NCBI GenBank assembly: GCA_038025085.1
Contig: CM076144.1
Location: forward strand, 31,989,501 to 32,053,500
Reading direction: 5' to 3'
Origin: Tetragonia tetragonoides
Lineage: Eukaryota; Streptophyta; Magnoliopsida; Caryophyllales; Aizoaceae
Length of the DNA: 64,000 nucleotides
In this document: positions 44,516 through 59,766 of the stretch, one piece after another
How the letters are laid out: each line of letters begins with the position of its first letter
How positions within the stretch are numbered: the stretch's first letter is position 1
Translations under genes and position numbers: made by a program
Notes under the pieces: model-generated
What the model was told of the DNA's origin: nothing
Seen by the model: the letters and a program-made list of their open reading frames with translations, nothing else
Databases searched by the model: none

Positions 44516-45199
44516 GTTATTGTAAAAAAATGTTGCTTAGACCTTAGGTCGGGTGCGAGCCCATGCCACTTCTATGGACCTGTGGGTTTAAATTAGTCCT
44601 ACTTTCATAAACGGACTTTGGCGCGCAAATAACTTCTATGGACCTCGTGTGGGGCCCACTGATTTTGATCCAATGGCCCATAAAACGTCAGAGGTGAGAG
44701 AGTGGGCCAGGTGGTCAAGATGCCACGTCAAGCGGTCGAACCGCTATGTGGAACGGATAAACCGCTGGCTGGAGCGGCTACACCGCTTGGTGGAGCGATT
44801 GAACCGCTCACCAAACGGTCAAGCCGTTGGGATTAGCGGCCAAGCCGCTTGCCTTGCGGTCTGACCGCCAGCTGGGCAGTCTGACCGTCCACATAGGCGG
44901 TTTGTCTGGCCATTAGGTTTTCCACGGGTATCCATAAAAAGAAAAGGGGGAGGCCGAAAAGGGGTCATCTTTCTCATTTTGCCTTCTCCTTTCTCTCTCC
45001 TCCATTTTCCTTCAAAGCTCTCAACCTCCATCAAAGCCCCTAGCTCCAAATCTTGAGGTTTTCTTGCTCAAATTCTTAATAGAACTTGATTTTGTTAGTT
45101 GTTCTTGTGTTTTTGAGTCTCAAAACTCAAAATTTGTGAATTTGTGAGTTTTGTGAGTTTTGCTCAAATTTCCAAAAACTCCATTTTTCCTCTTCATCC
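44516..45199. other. GC-rich palindrome region and upstream part of the element 5 antisense gene
   Basis: Between 44728 and 44900 there are about ten short inverted or alternating motifs (agcggtcgaaccgct, aaccgctggctggagcggct, gcggccaagccgc, gcggtctgaccgc). They resemble the gccgctagcgg clusters in position but differ in sequence. No gene is seen before the ATG at 45200. A weak TATA-like ccataaaaag lies at 44930. Confidence 0.6.
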
Positions 45200-48364
<3,165 letters not shown>

Positions 48365-50496
48365 TCCATACCCACTAAAAACACTTTCGCAAACCTTACC
48401 TGGGTTTTAGAAGAATCATTGAAATTCATTTGCATGCACGAGTAGTCATACAATCTAGCACACACATACTCAATATTCAATTACATGCAATTCTTGCTTT
48501 AGTGATCATTCGAACACAACAGATAAACCATCTTGATTAGAGAAATAAGAGAGCGAATAGAACAACGATTACCCATACTGTTCATAGATAGATATAGACA
48601 TGCCATGGACTTACTCTAGTGCATACTCACACTACCTCTAACATAATAATCGATATGTAGAGAATTAAACGATGGGGAATGTTCCGTCCCGAACATACTA
48701 TGAGGTGTCCATAAAAGTAACATGGGAATCTCGCATCCCTAGACTACATCAATTAGATGAGTCTCGATTGCTCGGCTACTCCTAGGGATCTATTAGGAGT
48801 CTTATTCTCATTTACAATTCAATTCACACAATTGCATTGGTTGACTTAGTGGTACAACGAGACCACGATATACTACTTCATTTCATACTCATGATAATGA
48901 ATAATAATAATAACGACGATAACGACATAAAGGCATATTAACATAATCATGCGTCACATATTTCTAACGAATTTTCGGCAGCACTTCGGCAGTAAGTCAT
49001 GATACCCAAAATTACACTTTCAACAAATAATCCATCCAAGTATAATAGGTGCTCATTAGCAGTCAATAATAACTCATTCCAAATAGCACGTATATTATAT
49101 CATAATAATATTAGAAATTCACATCCCCTTACATGCTCGATAATTAGCATATGAACTAATTAATAAACGAAACTTCATGAACTTGTCATACTCAATATAA
49201 ATCATATTTACAGCGAAGAATGTATTTCTAATTCTCATAATTAGCGATGATATAATTTAATCATGCTTCGCATATTAAATTCACAATAATATTCAAATAG
49301 CACATAACACATGAAAATAGTTTTGATGAGTCTTTTGAAAGAGGTAGGCACAATCTCTTACCTAACAAACGCTCACTAATTAGTACGTAAGCTCCACGTA
49401 CGAAGATGATCACACTTGCTCGTTAAGCCCTAATTAAAAACAATTACCGAAACTGACTTTATTAAATATGAAAATCCAAACAGTACTGAAACTATAAACT
49501 GATATTTTTATTAAATTCCTTGATTTATTTCAATCAATATAAGCTTTTGAAAATCCGGATTCGGGTTCTAAACGAGTACAGAAATATTAAAACAAGAAAT
49601 TAAAAAGTGCTAAAAATCAAGAAAAATTGCCGGAAAATCTGCGAACGTGCGAAACGTGAAAACCACATTCGTGGTCCACACGCCTCCACCACGACCACCA
49701 CCCATGGTGGTCCAGTGACCCTCCGACCACCCACCAGCGCCGGTGGTGGTGGTGGGTCCTTCGTGGTGGCTCACGGCGACCATACGAAAGAGAGAGAAAT
49801 ATAGAGCGAAAGAGAGAGAAAAGAGATTGAGTGGGTCACCAGCAACGGGGCGGCAGTGACCGGCGACCTCTGGTGGTTTCCGGCAGGAGGAGGAGAGAAA
49901 GAGAGAAACTTCAAGAGAGAGAAACAAATGGTGAGCAAAATAAAGAGAGAACAAGAGGAAGAGAAAGGGAACAAGAGAGAAACAAGGAAGAGGAGAGAGA
50001 AAGCTTACCAAGGCCATGGTGATGGCGGCGACGGCGGGAGGTTTCCGGCGACCAGATCAGGAGAGAGAGAGAGAGAGAGAGAGAGTGAGTGGGCGAGTGA
50101 GAGAGAGGAGGAGAGAGTGATGAGGGTTTGATCAAAGTGTGCAAACTGAATAATGTCTCATCTTTTTCTATTTATACTCACCCACTGGGGTTTTAGTCAA
50201 TGAAAGTCAAGCTAGGAATAAAAGAAATATTCCCATTAAATTTAATTGAATAAATTCTCCCCAAAACAATAATAAAGGAAATACGAATTCTCTCGATCGT
50301 CAAAATCATTTAAATAAAACTCTCAAATAATTTGACAATAAAAAATTCCGAAACCTCCATAATAATAATTAATATTATTATGGCTTTAATTGAATTAATC
50401 GAATCATTATATAAATATACGATTTAAATCTCCGAAACTATTTATAAATGAATTATATATCAATATTATAATTATAGAAAATATTGGGGTATCACA
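48365..50496 (-). repeat. Left (3') LTR of the chromovirus, lacking its outer ~437 bp
   Basis: The end on the body side is intact (tattggggtatcaca at 50482-50496). The outer side starts at tccataccca, which corresponds to 57648 of the other LTR, so the part equivalent to 57211-57647 is missing. A TATA box on minus lies at 50169-50176. The copy also contains a GA-rich stretch near 50058-50084. Confidence 0.88.
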
Positions 50497-50760
50497 TTCT
50501 ACCCTCATTAAAAGAAGTTTTGTCCCGAAACTTGAAACATGAAGTAATCACTTCTCAAACGAAACGAGTTTACCCATACGAAGGTATAAAACGATATTAG
50601 GACTACGACAACGCAATGCATGTACTACGGTTGTGATCTAAGTCGATTAGCAATGCAGCATGCAATGCTAGAACATGTAACTCGTGCAAAGCGGTAAACA
50701 AAACACGAATTTACTAGGTGTGACATTCTACCCTCGTTTAAAAGGGTTTCGTCCCGAAAC
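50497..50760 (-). promoter_or_regulatory. Polypurine tract region of the chromovirus, with a duplicated copy
   Basis: On minus, ttttaatgagggtagaa directly precedes the LTR start at 50496. The block cattctaccctc...tcccgaaact occurs twice on plus, at 50495-50533 and 50725-50763, about 230 bases apart. The inner copy is not next to an LTR. The sequence between is AT-rich and non-coding. Confidence 0.65.
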
Positions 50761-51269
50761 TCAAACTGAATTAGCACATTCGATAAAGAGTTTTGGGTAC
50801 TTCTCACGCATCATGGATTCAGCTTCCCATGTTGCTTCTTCTTGACTATGACGTGACCAAATAACTTTCACAATCAGAATAGTCTTTGTACGAGTCGAGC
50901 GCTCTTTGCGGTCGGTGATCTTGATTGGACGTTCTTCATATGTCAAACTCTCATCATGTTCGATCGTTTCAGGTTGAATGATATGAGTTGGATCATGTAC
51001 GTATCGCTTCAGTTGAGAGACGTGAAACACATTGTGGACTTTTTCAAGTTCCACAGGCAAAGCTAAACGATAAGCAACATCGCCAATCCTTTCTAGGATC
51101 TCGTAAGGTCCAATGTAACGAGAACTCAGTTTTCCCTTACGACCAAAACGCATAACGCCCTTGGTAGGAGATACTCGCAAAAGTATCTTGCTTCCCACCT
51201 CAAATTCTTCAGGTCTACGACCTCTATCTGCATACGATTTTTGGCGATCTTATGCACTTCGCATCTTTG
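50761..51269 (-). pseudogene. Chromovirus integrase tail and chromodomain
   Basis: The GPY-type module (SSRYIGPYEILERIGDVAYR) is followed by a chromodomain-like segment (EERPIKITDRKERSTRTKTI; IWSRHSQEEATWEAES). Chromodomains of this clade direct integration toward heterochromatin. The frame is open for 145 codons (51198-50761). Upstream, 51199-51269 is out of frame or has stops, so it is not joined to the integrase core. Confidence 0.87.
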
Positions 51270-52291
51270 TTTGAGTCACCTTCACAATGTCGATGGTCTG
51301 CTGGATCATGTTAGGACCCAAAACTGCAGTCTCGCTAATGTCGTTCCAACATACAGGCTATCTACACTTTCTACCATACAAGGCTTCATATGGTGCTCGA
51401 TCGATGCTTGAATGTTAGCTGTTGTTGTAAGAAAAATCGATCAATGGAATGTGTTTATCCCATGAACCCTTGGTATTCGAGGGCACACGCTCGAAGCATA
51501 TACTCCAGAGTCTGGATTGTTCTTTTCGTCTGGCCATCTGTTGCAGGATGAAAAGCAGTACTAAACTTCAATTTGCTTTCGAAATCTTCTTGTAATTTCT
51601 GCAAGAAGTGAGAGAGAAATCTCGAGTCTCTATCAGAAACAATATCTTCAGGTACACCATGAAGTCTCATGACTTCCTTCACGTATGCGTCAGCCAGTTT
51701 CTCCATTTCCCACGTGTCATGCATAGGGATGAATCTTGCGGCCTTCGTCAAATGATCGACAACCACCCAAATGGCGTTGTTCTTCTTTTGTGTCAAAGGT
51801 AAACCCATGACAAAATCCATAGAAATCGAATTCCATTTCCAAGTTGGAACTTCCAGTTATTGTACCATTCCACCTGGTCTTTTGTGCTCGATCTTGACTT
51901 TTTGACATGTCAAACATTTCGCTACGAACTCAGCGACTTCTTGCTTCATTCCTTTCCACCAGAACACTTGGCAAAGATCCTTGTAAAGCTTGTCTCCACC
52001 AGGATGTACAGAATACGGCGTATTATGAGCTTCACCCAGAATTTGACTTTTGATAACTGGGTCATTGGGTACGCAAAAACGTTCTCGAAATCTCAAAATT
52101 CCATCTTGGCCCAAAGTGAAGTCCTCAGACCTACCCTCGTCTTTGAGGTTTAGAATCCGCTGAAGATCCTCATCACCACTTTGTTTATCTTTGATGTCCT
52201 CTAGCAGTGTTGGTCGAACAGTCATATGTGCTAAGGTACATTGACCCGTCACCTTGAAACACAATCTCCACCTCGAGACTTTGCAAGTCAA
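51270..52291 (-). pseudogene. Chromovirus integrase core with altered catalytic residue
   Basis: The zinc domain (HNTPYSVHPGGDKLYKDL; CLTCQKVKIEHKRPGG) is intact. The core keeps D in MDFVMGLPL and D in DIVSDRDSRFLSHF, but the third catalytic position reads TDGQTKRTIQTLE: Lys (AAA) instead of Glu. A stop separates the zinc domain from the core near 51856, and the frame ends again near 51455. Both changes would prevent integration. Confidence 0.88.
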
Positions 52292-52334
52292 GTATGATCT
52301 CCTTAGGAAGCACTAAAGCAATATTTAAGGTATG

Positions 52335-53785
52335 TCAAGTCTTCCTACTCAAAGCATCAGCGACCACATTCGCTTTACCCTCATGGTACTGGATATCAAT
52401 GTCGTACTCCGTCAAAAGTTCTAGCCATCTCCTTTGGCGCATGTTCAACCCTTTCTGCGTAAAGATATACTTGAGACTCTTGTGATCAGTGAACATCTTG
52501 ACTGCGAAACCATACAGGTAGTGTCGCCAAATCTTCAATGCAAATACGACAGCAGCAAGCTCTAAATCGTGAGTAGGATAGTTATCCTCATGCTTCTTCA
52601 GTTGTCGTGAGGCGTAAGCCCTGACCCTTCCGTGTTGCATCAAAACACACCCTAAGCCATGCTTAGACGCGTCACTGTAGACCTCATATCCTTCCGTTCC
52701 TGACGGAAATGTCAAAATGGGTGCACTCGTAAGACGTTTCTTCAACTCTTGGAAAGCTGTCTCATACTTGTCGAACCATACAAACTTTGTCGTTTTCTTC
52801 ATCAAATTCGTGATTGGCTGTGCAATCTTTGAAAAACCTTCTACAAACCGTCTATAGTATCCAACAAGTCCAAGAAAACTCCGAACTTCGGTCACGGTCC
52901 TTGGTCTAGGCCAATCTGTAACAGCTCGAATCTTCTCTGGATCTACGGCTACACCATCCTTAGACACCACGTGTCCTAAGAAAGATACCGTGTCTAACCA
53001 AAACTCACACTTAGACAACTTGGCGTAAAGTTGATGTCTTCGCAGAATCTCCAAAACAGTACGTAAGTGTTGCTCGTGTTCCTCGGGGTTCTTCGAGTAA
53101 ACCAGAATATCATCGATAAAGACTACAACAAACTGGTCTAGGTAAGGCTGGAACGTACGGTTCATCAAGTCCATAAACTACGCAGGGGCATTCGTCAACC
53201 CAAAAGGCATCACAGTGAACTCATAGTGCCCATACCTCGTCCTAAACATTGTCATCGCAATATCCGGCTCAGAAATCCTCAATTGATGGTATCCTGATCA
53301 TAGGTCTATCTTTGAGAAAATAGACGCTCCACGCAGTTGGTCAAACAGGTCGTCAATTCTGGGAAGTGGGTATCGATTCTTGATCGTGATCTTGTTCAGC
53401 TCGCGGTAGTCGATGCATAGTCCCATACTACCATCCTTCTTTCGTACAAACAAAACAGGAGCACCCCAAGGCGATACACTCGGACGTATGTATTCCTTTC
53501 CCAACAAATCCTCTAGTTGTGTTTTCAGTTCCTTTATCTCAGCATGTGCCGTACGATACAGTGCTTTCGAAATTGGTGCAGAACCTGGAGCAAGTTCAAT
53601 CGTAAAGTCGATAATGCGTTGTGGAGGCATTCCGGGAATCTCTTCGGGAAACACATCAGCGTACTCGGAAACTACAGGAATAGGCTGCGGAGCTTCCGTC
53701 TCGCGACTCGTATCCACCACATGACAAAGGTAAATCGCTTCACCCTTAGTCACGCACTCTTTGACCTTCATAATCGCCATCACCT
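52335..53785 (-). pseudogene. Chromovirus reverse transcriptase and RNase H
   Basis: RT motifs in order: [39 protein letters not shown], a stop after KIDL near 53297, then another stop before FMDLMN near 53177. The YxDD box follows as [12 protein letters not shown] (intact). After that come [19 protein letters not shown] and the RNase H start ([52 protein letters not shown]), ending [13 protein letters not shown] at 52335. The catalytic residues that I can see are kept; the two stops are the main defects. Confidence 0.9.
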
Positions 53786-54205
53786 TTAGCTTAGGCTTGA
53801 CCACAACTCCTCGATAACTAATCCTCTTACCTTTAGGTCCTCGCAAAAAACGCGTAGTTTGAAGCACTCTATCTTAGCTCTATACTTGTACAACCAATCC
53901 ATTCCTAAAATAACGTCAAAATCACCCAATTCGAACTGAATCAAGTCTGCAGGCAGCTTGGAACCAACGATCCTAATCGAACACTTCTCGTAAAACGAAT
54001 TACAATTAACATTCACCCCATTTGGCATCGTAATTTTCGCCCTATACACTGAACTAGGTTCTAGGCCTATCTTAGATGCAAAGCTCTTAGAAAGAAAAGA
54101 ATACGATGCACCACTATCAAACAAAACAAAAGCGGGAAAAGAATTAACAAGGAAAGTGCCAGCGATCACGTTCGGGTTTGCTTCTGCTTCATTGCGATTC
54201 ATCAC
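53786..54205 (-). pseudogene. Chromovirus aspartic protease
   Basis: The active-site motif FVLFDSGASYSFLSKSFA is intact, and an [16 protein letters not shown] motif closes the domain as in other plant Ty3/gypsy proteases. The frame is open (139 codons) and overlaps the start of the RT frame region at 53786-53867, a sign of a frameshift there. Confidence 0.85.
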
Positions 54206-55360
54206 AAAAATTTTGCCATTAACCCCTCTATTGTTGTTGTTCTTGTTCGGTGCGGGATTAACAGTAGCAGGAGCTTGAACCTAGTTGTTCACAGCAGGGG
54301 TAGCGTTGTTGCGGTTGTTGTTATTGTTGTAACCCCCGTTTCCATGGTAGTTACCACCATTACCACGATACCCATTATTATTCCCACCACGATTGTAATT
54401 GTTATCGCAGTTCTGGCCATTACCATTTCTACCTCGGCTCCAACATTCAGAAGCTTTGTGACCCGGCTTGTTGCATTCATAGCAGTGCAACACATCACCT
54501 CGACAGTTCTTACCAGCATGCGTCTTGTTACAGCGAGTATAAGGCGTATTCCTTCTAGCCATTATCGTAGCTCGATGACTATTCGCGTCATGATTCCTAT
54601 TCGCATTGTGGTTCTGACCACCTTGGTAGTTGTTGTTGCCATTAGGCCTTGGCCTCTTGTCTCCATTGTTCGACTGCAATGGATTGCCTTCGTCGCGCTT
54701 GTTTTAACCCAGATGCGTGTCACGACGTCCAACAATCCTCTCCTGGTTCAAGGCCTTGTCATAAGATTCCTGAAAAGTGACGGATTATCCAGCGACAAAA
54801 CATTGAATGTCCCATTTCAGTCCATCCTTGAACCTTTCGATTCGCTCGGTTTCAGTTGTCAGCTGATTAGGAGCAAAAATAGCAAGTTCGTTGGACTTTG
54901 CAGCATACTCGGTCACAGATAGCTTGTCTTGGCTTAACCCTTCAAACTCACGTTGTTTAAGGCGTCATAGAGCACTAGGATAAAATCTAGCACAAATGGA
55001 TTCCTTAAATCGATCCCAATTATAGTTCGGCGTTGTAAGCAAGTCCGTTCGCACATTGTTCCACTACTTATTGGCTTCGCCCTTCAGGTAGTACGTTGCA
55101 TAGCTAACCTTCATATTGTTAGGCAGACTTGTAGCCAGGAACAACTTCTAAAACTCGATGATCCAAGTCTCCAGCTTAGTTGGATCAGCACCACCTTCGA
55201 ATGTAGGAGGTTTAAGAGCGTCAAAATCTCGGAAACTACGCGCTGCAGAGGCTTGTGCGGTTTCCAGTTCCTCTTGGCGTACCATTTTTCGTGCCATGAT
55301 CTCGACCACATCGGTCAGACCATCCTCGAGTCGTACAATTCTATCGGCATTGGTTGTCAT
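54206..55360 (-). pseudogene. Chromovirus gag (capsid and zinc knuckle)
   Basis: The ATG at 55360 opens MTTNADRIVRLEDGL. The capsid region includes FRDFDALKPPTFEGGADPTK and FKDGLKWDIQCF. An Asn/Gly-rich nucleocapsid has a CCHC knuckle CYECNKPGHKASEC near 54455-54500. At least four in-frame stops lie in 54700-55150. Gag runs straight into protease, as usual for a single gag-pol frame. Confidence 0.87.
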
Positions 55361-56446
55361 TTCGTAATCTGAGAATATAAAAGTAATGGTATGAACACCA
55401 TTCACACAATTTGCACATCTCAACCCATTAAGGTCTAATTGAGAGATATAGGTTGTAATTGAAACCTTTCTCTTGACATTTAGCATATAGAATATAAGTT
55501 TCGAGGATTAACCTTACATTGTAGGTCTACGCAACATACTTGCTTTATTGTTCTCAGTTCTCATGCATAATAGTTCGATAGGCAAATAATACACCTTAGA
55601 GACATAGGTCTCAAAAGAATAGACAAAGATGTTCATAATGCACACAATGAGGCTCCATACTATTTTAGTAGGGCAATAGACAATCACACTTAATCATATT
55701 GATATGCTTTAGCACTTGGCTCACAAGAGAGTTGATAATGCTTAACAACGATTTTTCCACAAATTCGACATGGATTTCCCATCATGTCACAACGATAAGA
55801 GATAGCATTCATGCTTTTGGTCAACCATGCAAATATGTGACAACGACAGTTATATAAACAAATCACAACGACTTTCATATAATCAAATGAAATAGTTTTG
55901 CAATAAGATAGATTGCAAAATAAATAAGAATTACAAATATTTGTAGCTTGGGCAAATACACACCACATCAATCTTGACCACGCAGGGCCATCACAAAAAA
56001 TGGAATAATGTTTCTAAACAGGACTAACTCTAGTCAATAAAATATCTAAACAGCAACTGGGTTTTGCTTCGATCCGGGAGGTGTATCATCATCATCATCA
56101 TCCCTCCTTGGATTCACTTCCCTACATGGCGTGTAAGGATGTTCGTCACCTCTGAACTTTTGAGGCATGAAGCGCCTTCTAAAGTTATCCACAAGCTTGC
56201 GCTTCTTTCATCAGCAGCTCTCACAAATGTTTTTCGGAGCAGGCAGCAAGACGTGGTTAACCTTCCACTCAAACTCAGACAAGCATAACCAACACCCTGA
56301 AAACTCACCGCCCAACGATTGCCTTTTCCATTTTTCTCGTCGTTGATGTAGCCACTCTTAGGTACCACATCGTCGTACTTCTCCTTGAGACCTCTCCAAG
56401 GATGCATACTGGGTAAGCCAACTAGTAAGAGTTCTACCCAGAAACC
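55361..56446 (-). other. Chromovirus leader, no clear gene
   Basis: AT-rich sequence with a short acidic frame near 56050-56160 (Asp-rich run, gatgatgatgatgatgat on minus) and a frame at 56114-56407 that I do not recognise. No promoter or RNA is seen. Confidence 0.4.
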
Positions 56447-57020
56447 TTAGTGTATCCTCGTACGGTTCTCATATTCGTAACGCTCGATTGTAGTGTATGC
56501 GCGATCGATGTAAGCACGGATGTCCTCTAGCTCGGCATCGGTGGCAAAGAAAGGCTCCACAGGAGGAGACACATCAGTAGGAGGCGAAGGAGGTATAGAG
56601 TTGTTGCCACTTGCATCACCAATATCCTCTAAGTCTGGCATGCTAGGTGAATCAGGGACTCCAGCTCCATACTCAAATCGCATCTCTAGACCTACAGAGT
56701 TAGGCTCAACACTTGGCTCGTCAGCAGGAGCATCGTCAGCCTCAGGTTCGGACTCAGTAGGTTCCTCTTCAGACTAAGGATCCTCGTTAGCTTCCAAGTC
56801 ATGGTTAGGCTCAATTGGATCGTCATCATCACGATCCTCATGCGCGGGTTGTTCCACCTCCTTACGCCACAGGGGCAGCCGCGGCCTCGTCACGCTCGTC
56901 ATGTGTTGGCTCACTATCGGAGATGTCTACGTATTCCACCTCGTGCTCAGGTGCAACGATCATCACTCTCGGTTTTCTACCTCTAGTCGATTTCATCGCG
57001 GTCAATCGAGTAATTGCCAT
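56447..57020 (-). pseudogene. Acidic N-terminal reading frame in the chromovirus leader
   Basis: The ATG at 57020 opens MAITRLTAMKSTRGRKPRVM, followed by an acidic Glu/Asp/Pro-rich stretch. A frameshift and a stop around 56770-56880 break it before it resumes (SVEPNSVGLEMRFEYGAGVP) to 56447. It may be an N-terminal extension of gag or an extra ORF of this clade. I do not recognise a domain. Confidence 0.45.
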
Positions 57021-57190
57021 CTACAAAAGGGAAATCAAACAATAAGAACATTTAAATCACAATTAAGGTGATTTCAAGTAAATCCTAGCTTCTCGGACTA
57101 CTACGCTCAACGGCTTTAATTATATTTTATTTTCCCCAAATTGAAACTAATCTTTATTAATTCATTCATTAACCTATGCAACATTTTAAA

Positions 57191-57208
57191 CATAGGGCTC
57201 TAATACCA
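57191..57208 (-). promoter_or_regulatory. Primer-binding site of the chromovirus
   Basis: On minus, TGGTATTAGAGCCCTATG lies two bases after the LTR end (gtgttaca). It matches the TGGTATCAGAGC pattern for initiator-Met tRNA priming with one change. Confidence 0.8.
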
Positions 57209-57210
57209 TT

Positions 57211-59766
57211 TGTAACACCCCCGAATTCGCAATGATTTCCTGGGAACTATTGACGTCATTATCCACGACTCGACACCACTGAACCTTCACAAATCCAAAG
57301 GCGTTACTGCAACATTTATCGCTAAGGAATAAATGCTAAGCAGAAAGCAAAACTAGGTATCAAAGGAAGCATCTAAACAAACTAAACATTAATATCAGAG
57401 TTGTCTATCAAATGAACTTAAGTCCATTAAAGTATTATTACAACTTGGCCTTCAAGGGCACAAACCAAAAATCCCCATTATCCAAAATAACCAACAGTTC
57501 TAACGAAGCATCCCACATTTAAACTTCAAGCTATCCGTCCTTACTCAGCTACACCTGCACTTTGGTTTCCATGACGGAAACAAGGTACAGAAGAAAAGAG
57601 AAGAAACAAAAGAAAAACAAAAATCAGATAAACTGAATAAACGTCGTCCATACCCAGTAAAAACACTTTCGCAAACCTTACCTGGGTTTTAGAAGAATCA
57701 TTGAATATCATTTGCATGCACAAGTAGTCATACAATCAAGCACACGCATACTCAATATTCAATTACATGCAATTCTTGCTTTAGTGATCATTCGAGCACA
57801 ACAGATAAACCATCTTGATTAGAGAAATAAGAGAGCGAATAGAACAGCTATTACCCATATTGTTCATAGATAGATATAGACATGCCATGGACTTACTCTA
57901 GTGTATACTCACACTGCCTCTAACATAATAATCGATATGTAGAGAATTAAACGATGGGGAATGATCCGTCCCGAACCCACTACGAGGTGTCCATAAAAGT
58001 AACTTGGGAATCACGCATCCCTAGACTACATCAATTAGATGAGTCTCGATTCCTCGGCTACTCCTAGGGATCCATTAGGAGTCTTATTCTCATATACAAT
58101 TCAATTCACATAATTGCATTGGTTGACTTAGTGGTACAACAATACCACGACATACTACTTCATTTCATACTCATGAAAATGAATAATAATAATAATAACG
58201 ACGATAACGACATAAAGGCATATTAACATAATCATGCTTCACATATTTCTAACGAATTTTCGGCAGTACTTCGGCAGTAAGTCATGATATCCCAAATTAC
58301 ACTTTCAACAAATAATCCATCCAATTATAATAGGTGCTCATTAGCAGTCAATAATAACCCATTCAAAATAGCACATATATTATATCATAATAATATTAGA
58401 AATTCACATCGCCACACATGCTCGATAATTAGCATATGAACTAATTAATTAACGAAACTTCATAAACTCGTCATACTCAAAATAAATCATATTTATAGCG
58501 AAGAATATATTTCTAATTCTCATAATTAGCAACGATATAATTTAATCATGCTTCGCATATTAAATTCACAATAATATTCAAATAGCACATAACACATCAA
58601 AATAGTTTTGATGGGGCTTTGGAAAGAGGTAGGCACAATCGCTTACCTAAAAAACGCTCACTAATTAGTACGTAAGCTCCACGTACGAAGATGATCACAC
58701 TTGCTCGTTAAGCCCTAATTAAAAACAATTGCCGAGATTGAGTTTATTAAATACGAAAATCCAAACAGTACTGAAACTGTAAACGGATATTTGTATTAAA
58801 TTTCTTGATTTATTTCAATCAATATAAGCTTTTTAAAATCAGGATTCGGGTTCCAAACGAGTACAGAAAAATTAAAACAAGAAATTAAAAACTGGTGAAA
58901 ATCAAGAAAAATTGCCCGAAAATCTGCGAAAATGCGAAACGTAAAAACCACGTCCGTGGTCCACACGCCTCCACCACGACCACCACCCATGGTGGTCCGG
59001 TGACCCACCGACCACCCACCAGCATCGGTGGTGGTGGTGGGTCCACCGTGGTGGCTCACGGCGACCATACGAAAGAGAGAGAAATATAGAGCGAAAGACA
59101 GAGAAAAGAGATTGAGTGGCTCACCAGCAACGGGGTGGCGTTGACCGGTGACCTCTGGTGGTTTCCGGCAGGAGGAGGAGAGAGAGAGACTTCAAGAGAG
59201 AGAAACAGATGGTGAGCAAAATAAAGAGAGAACAAGAGGATGAGAAAGCAAACGAGAGAGAAAGAAGGAAGAGGAGAGAGAAAGCTTACCAAGGCCATGG
59301 TGATGGCGGCAACGGCAGGAGGTTTCCGGCGACCAGATCAGGACAGAGAGAGAGAGAGTGAGTGGGCGGGTGAGAGAGAAGAGGAGAGAGTGATGAGGGT
59401 TTGATCAAAGTGTGCAAACTGAATAATGTCTCATCTTTTTCTATTTATACTCACCCACTAGGGTTTCAGTCAATGAAAGTCAAGCTAGGAAGAAAAAAAA
59501 TATTCCCATTAAATTTAATTGAATAAATTCTCCCCGAAACTATAATAAAGGAAATACGAATTCTCTCGATCGTCCAAATCATTTAAGTAAAACTCTCAAA
59601 TAATTTGACAATATTAAATTCTGAATCCTCCATAATAATAGATAATATTATTATGGCTTTAATTGAATAAATTGAATCGTTATATAAATATTCAATTTAA
59701 ATCTCCGAAACTATTTATAAATAAATTATAAATCAATATTATAATTATAGAAAATATTGGGGTATC
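57211..59766 (-). repeat. Right (5') LTR of the chromovirus
   Basis: It runs from tgtaacacccccgaattcg at 57211 to ttggggtatc at 59766. The last three bases (aca), present in the left copy, are missing because the Ogre-like element inserted here. A TATA box on minus lies at 59442-59449. Length is about 2.56 kb, and the part from 57648 on matches the left LTR closely. Confidence 0.88.

Larger units (their letters stand above)
48365..59766 (-). mobile_element. Element 6: Tekay-type chromovirus (Ty3/gypsy), minus strand, decayed
   Basis: Long LTRs (left truncated, right interrupted) flank an initiator-Met-type primer site, gag, protease, RT, RNase H, integrase and a chromodomain. The integrase tail (GSKILLRVSPTKGVMRFGRK; HNVFHVSQLKRYVHDPTHI) and long LTRs fit the Tekay/Del clade. 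Many nonsense codons make it non-functional. It cuts the antisense gene of element 5. Confidence 0.9.

Noticed and set aside
54275..54922. Plus-strand ORF of 215 codons, Val/Ile/Thr-rich
   Set aside because: It is the antisense shadow of the Asn/Gly-rich nucleocapsid part of chromovirus gag.
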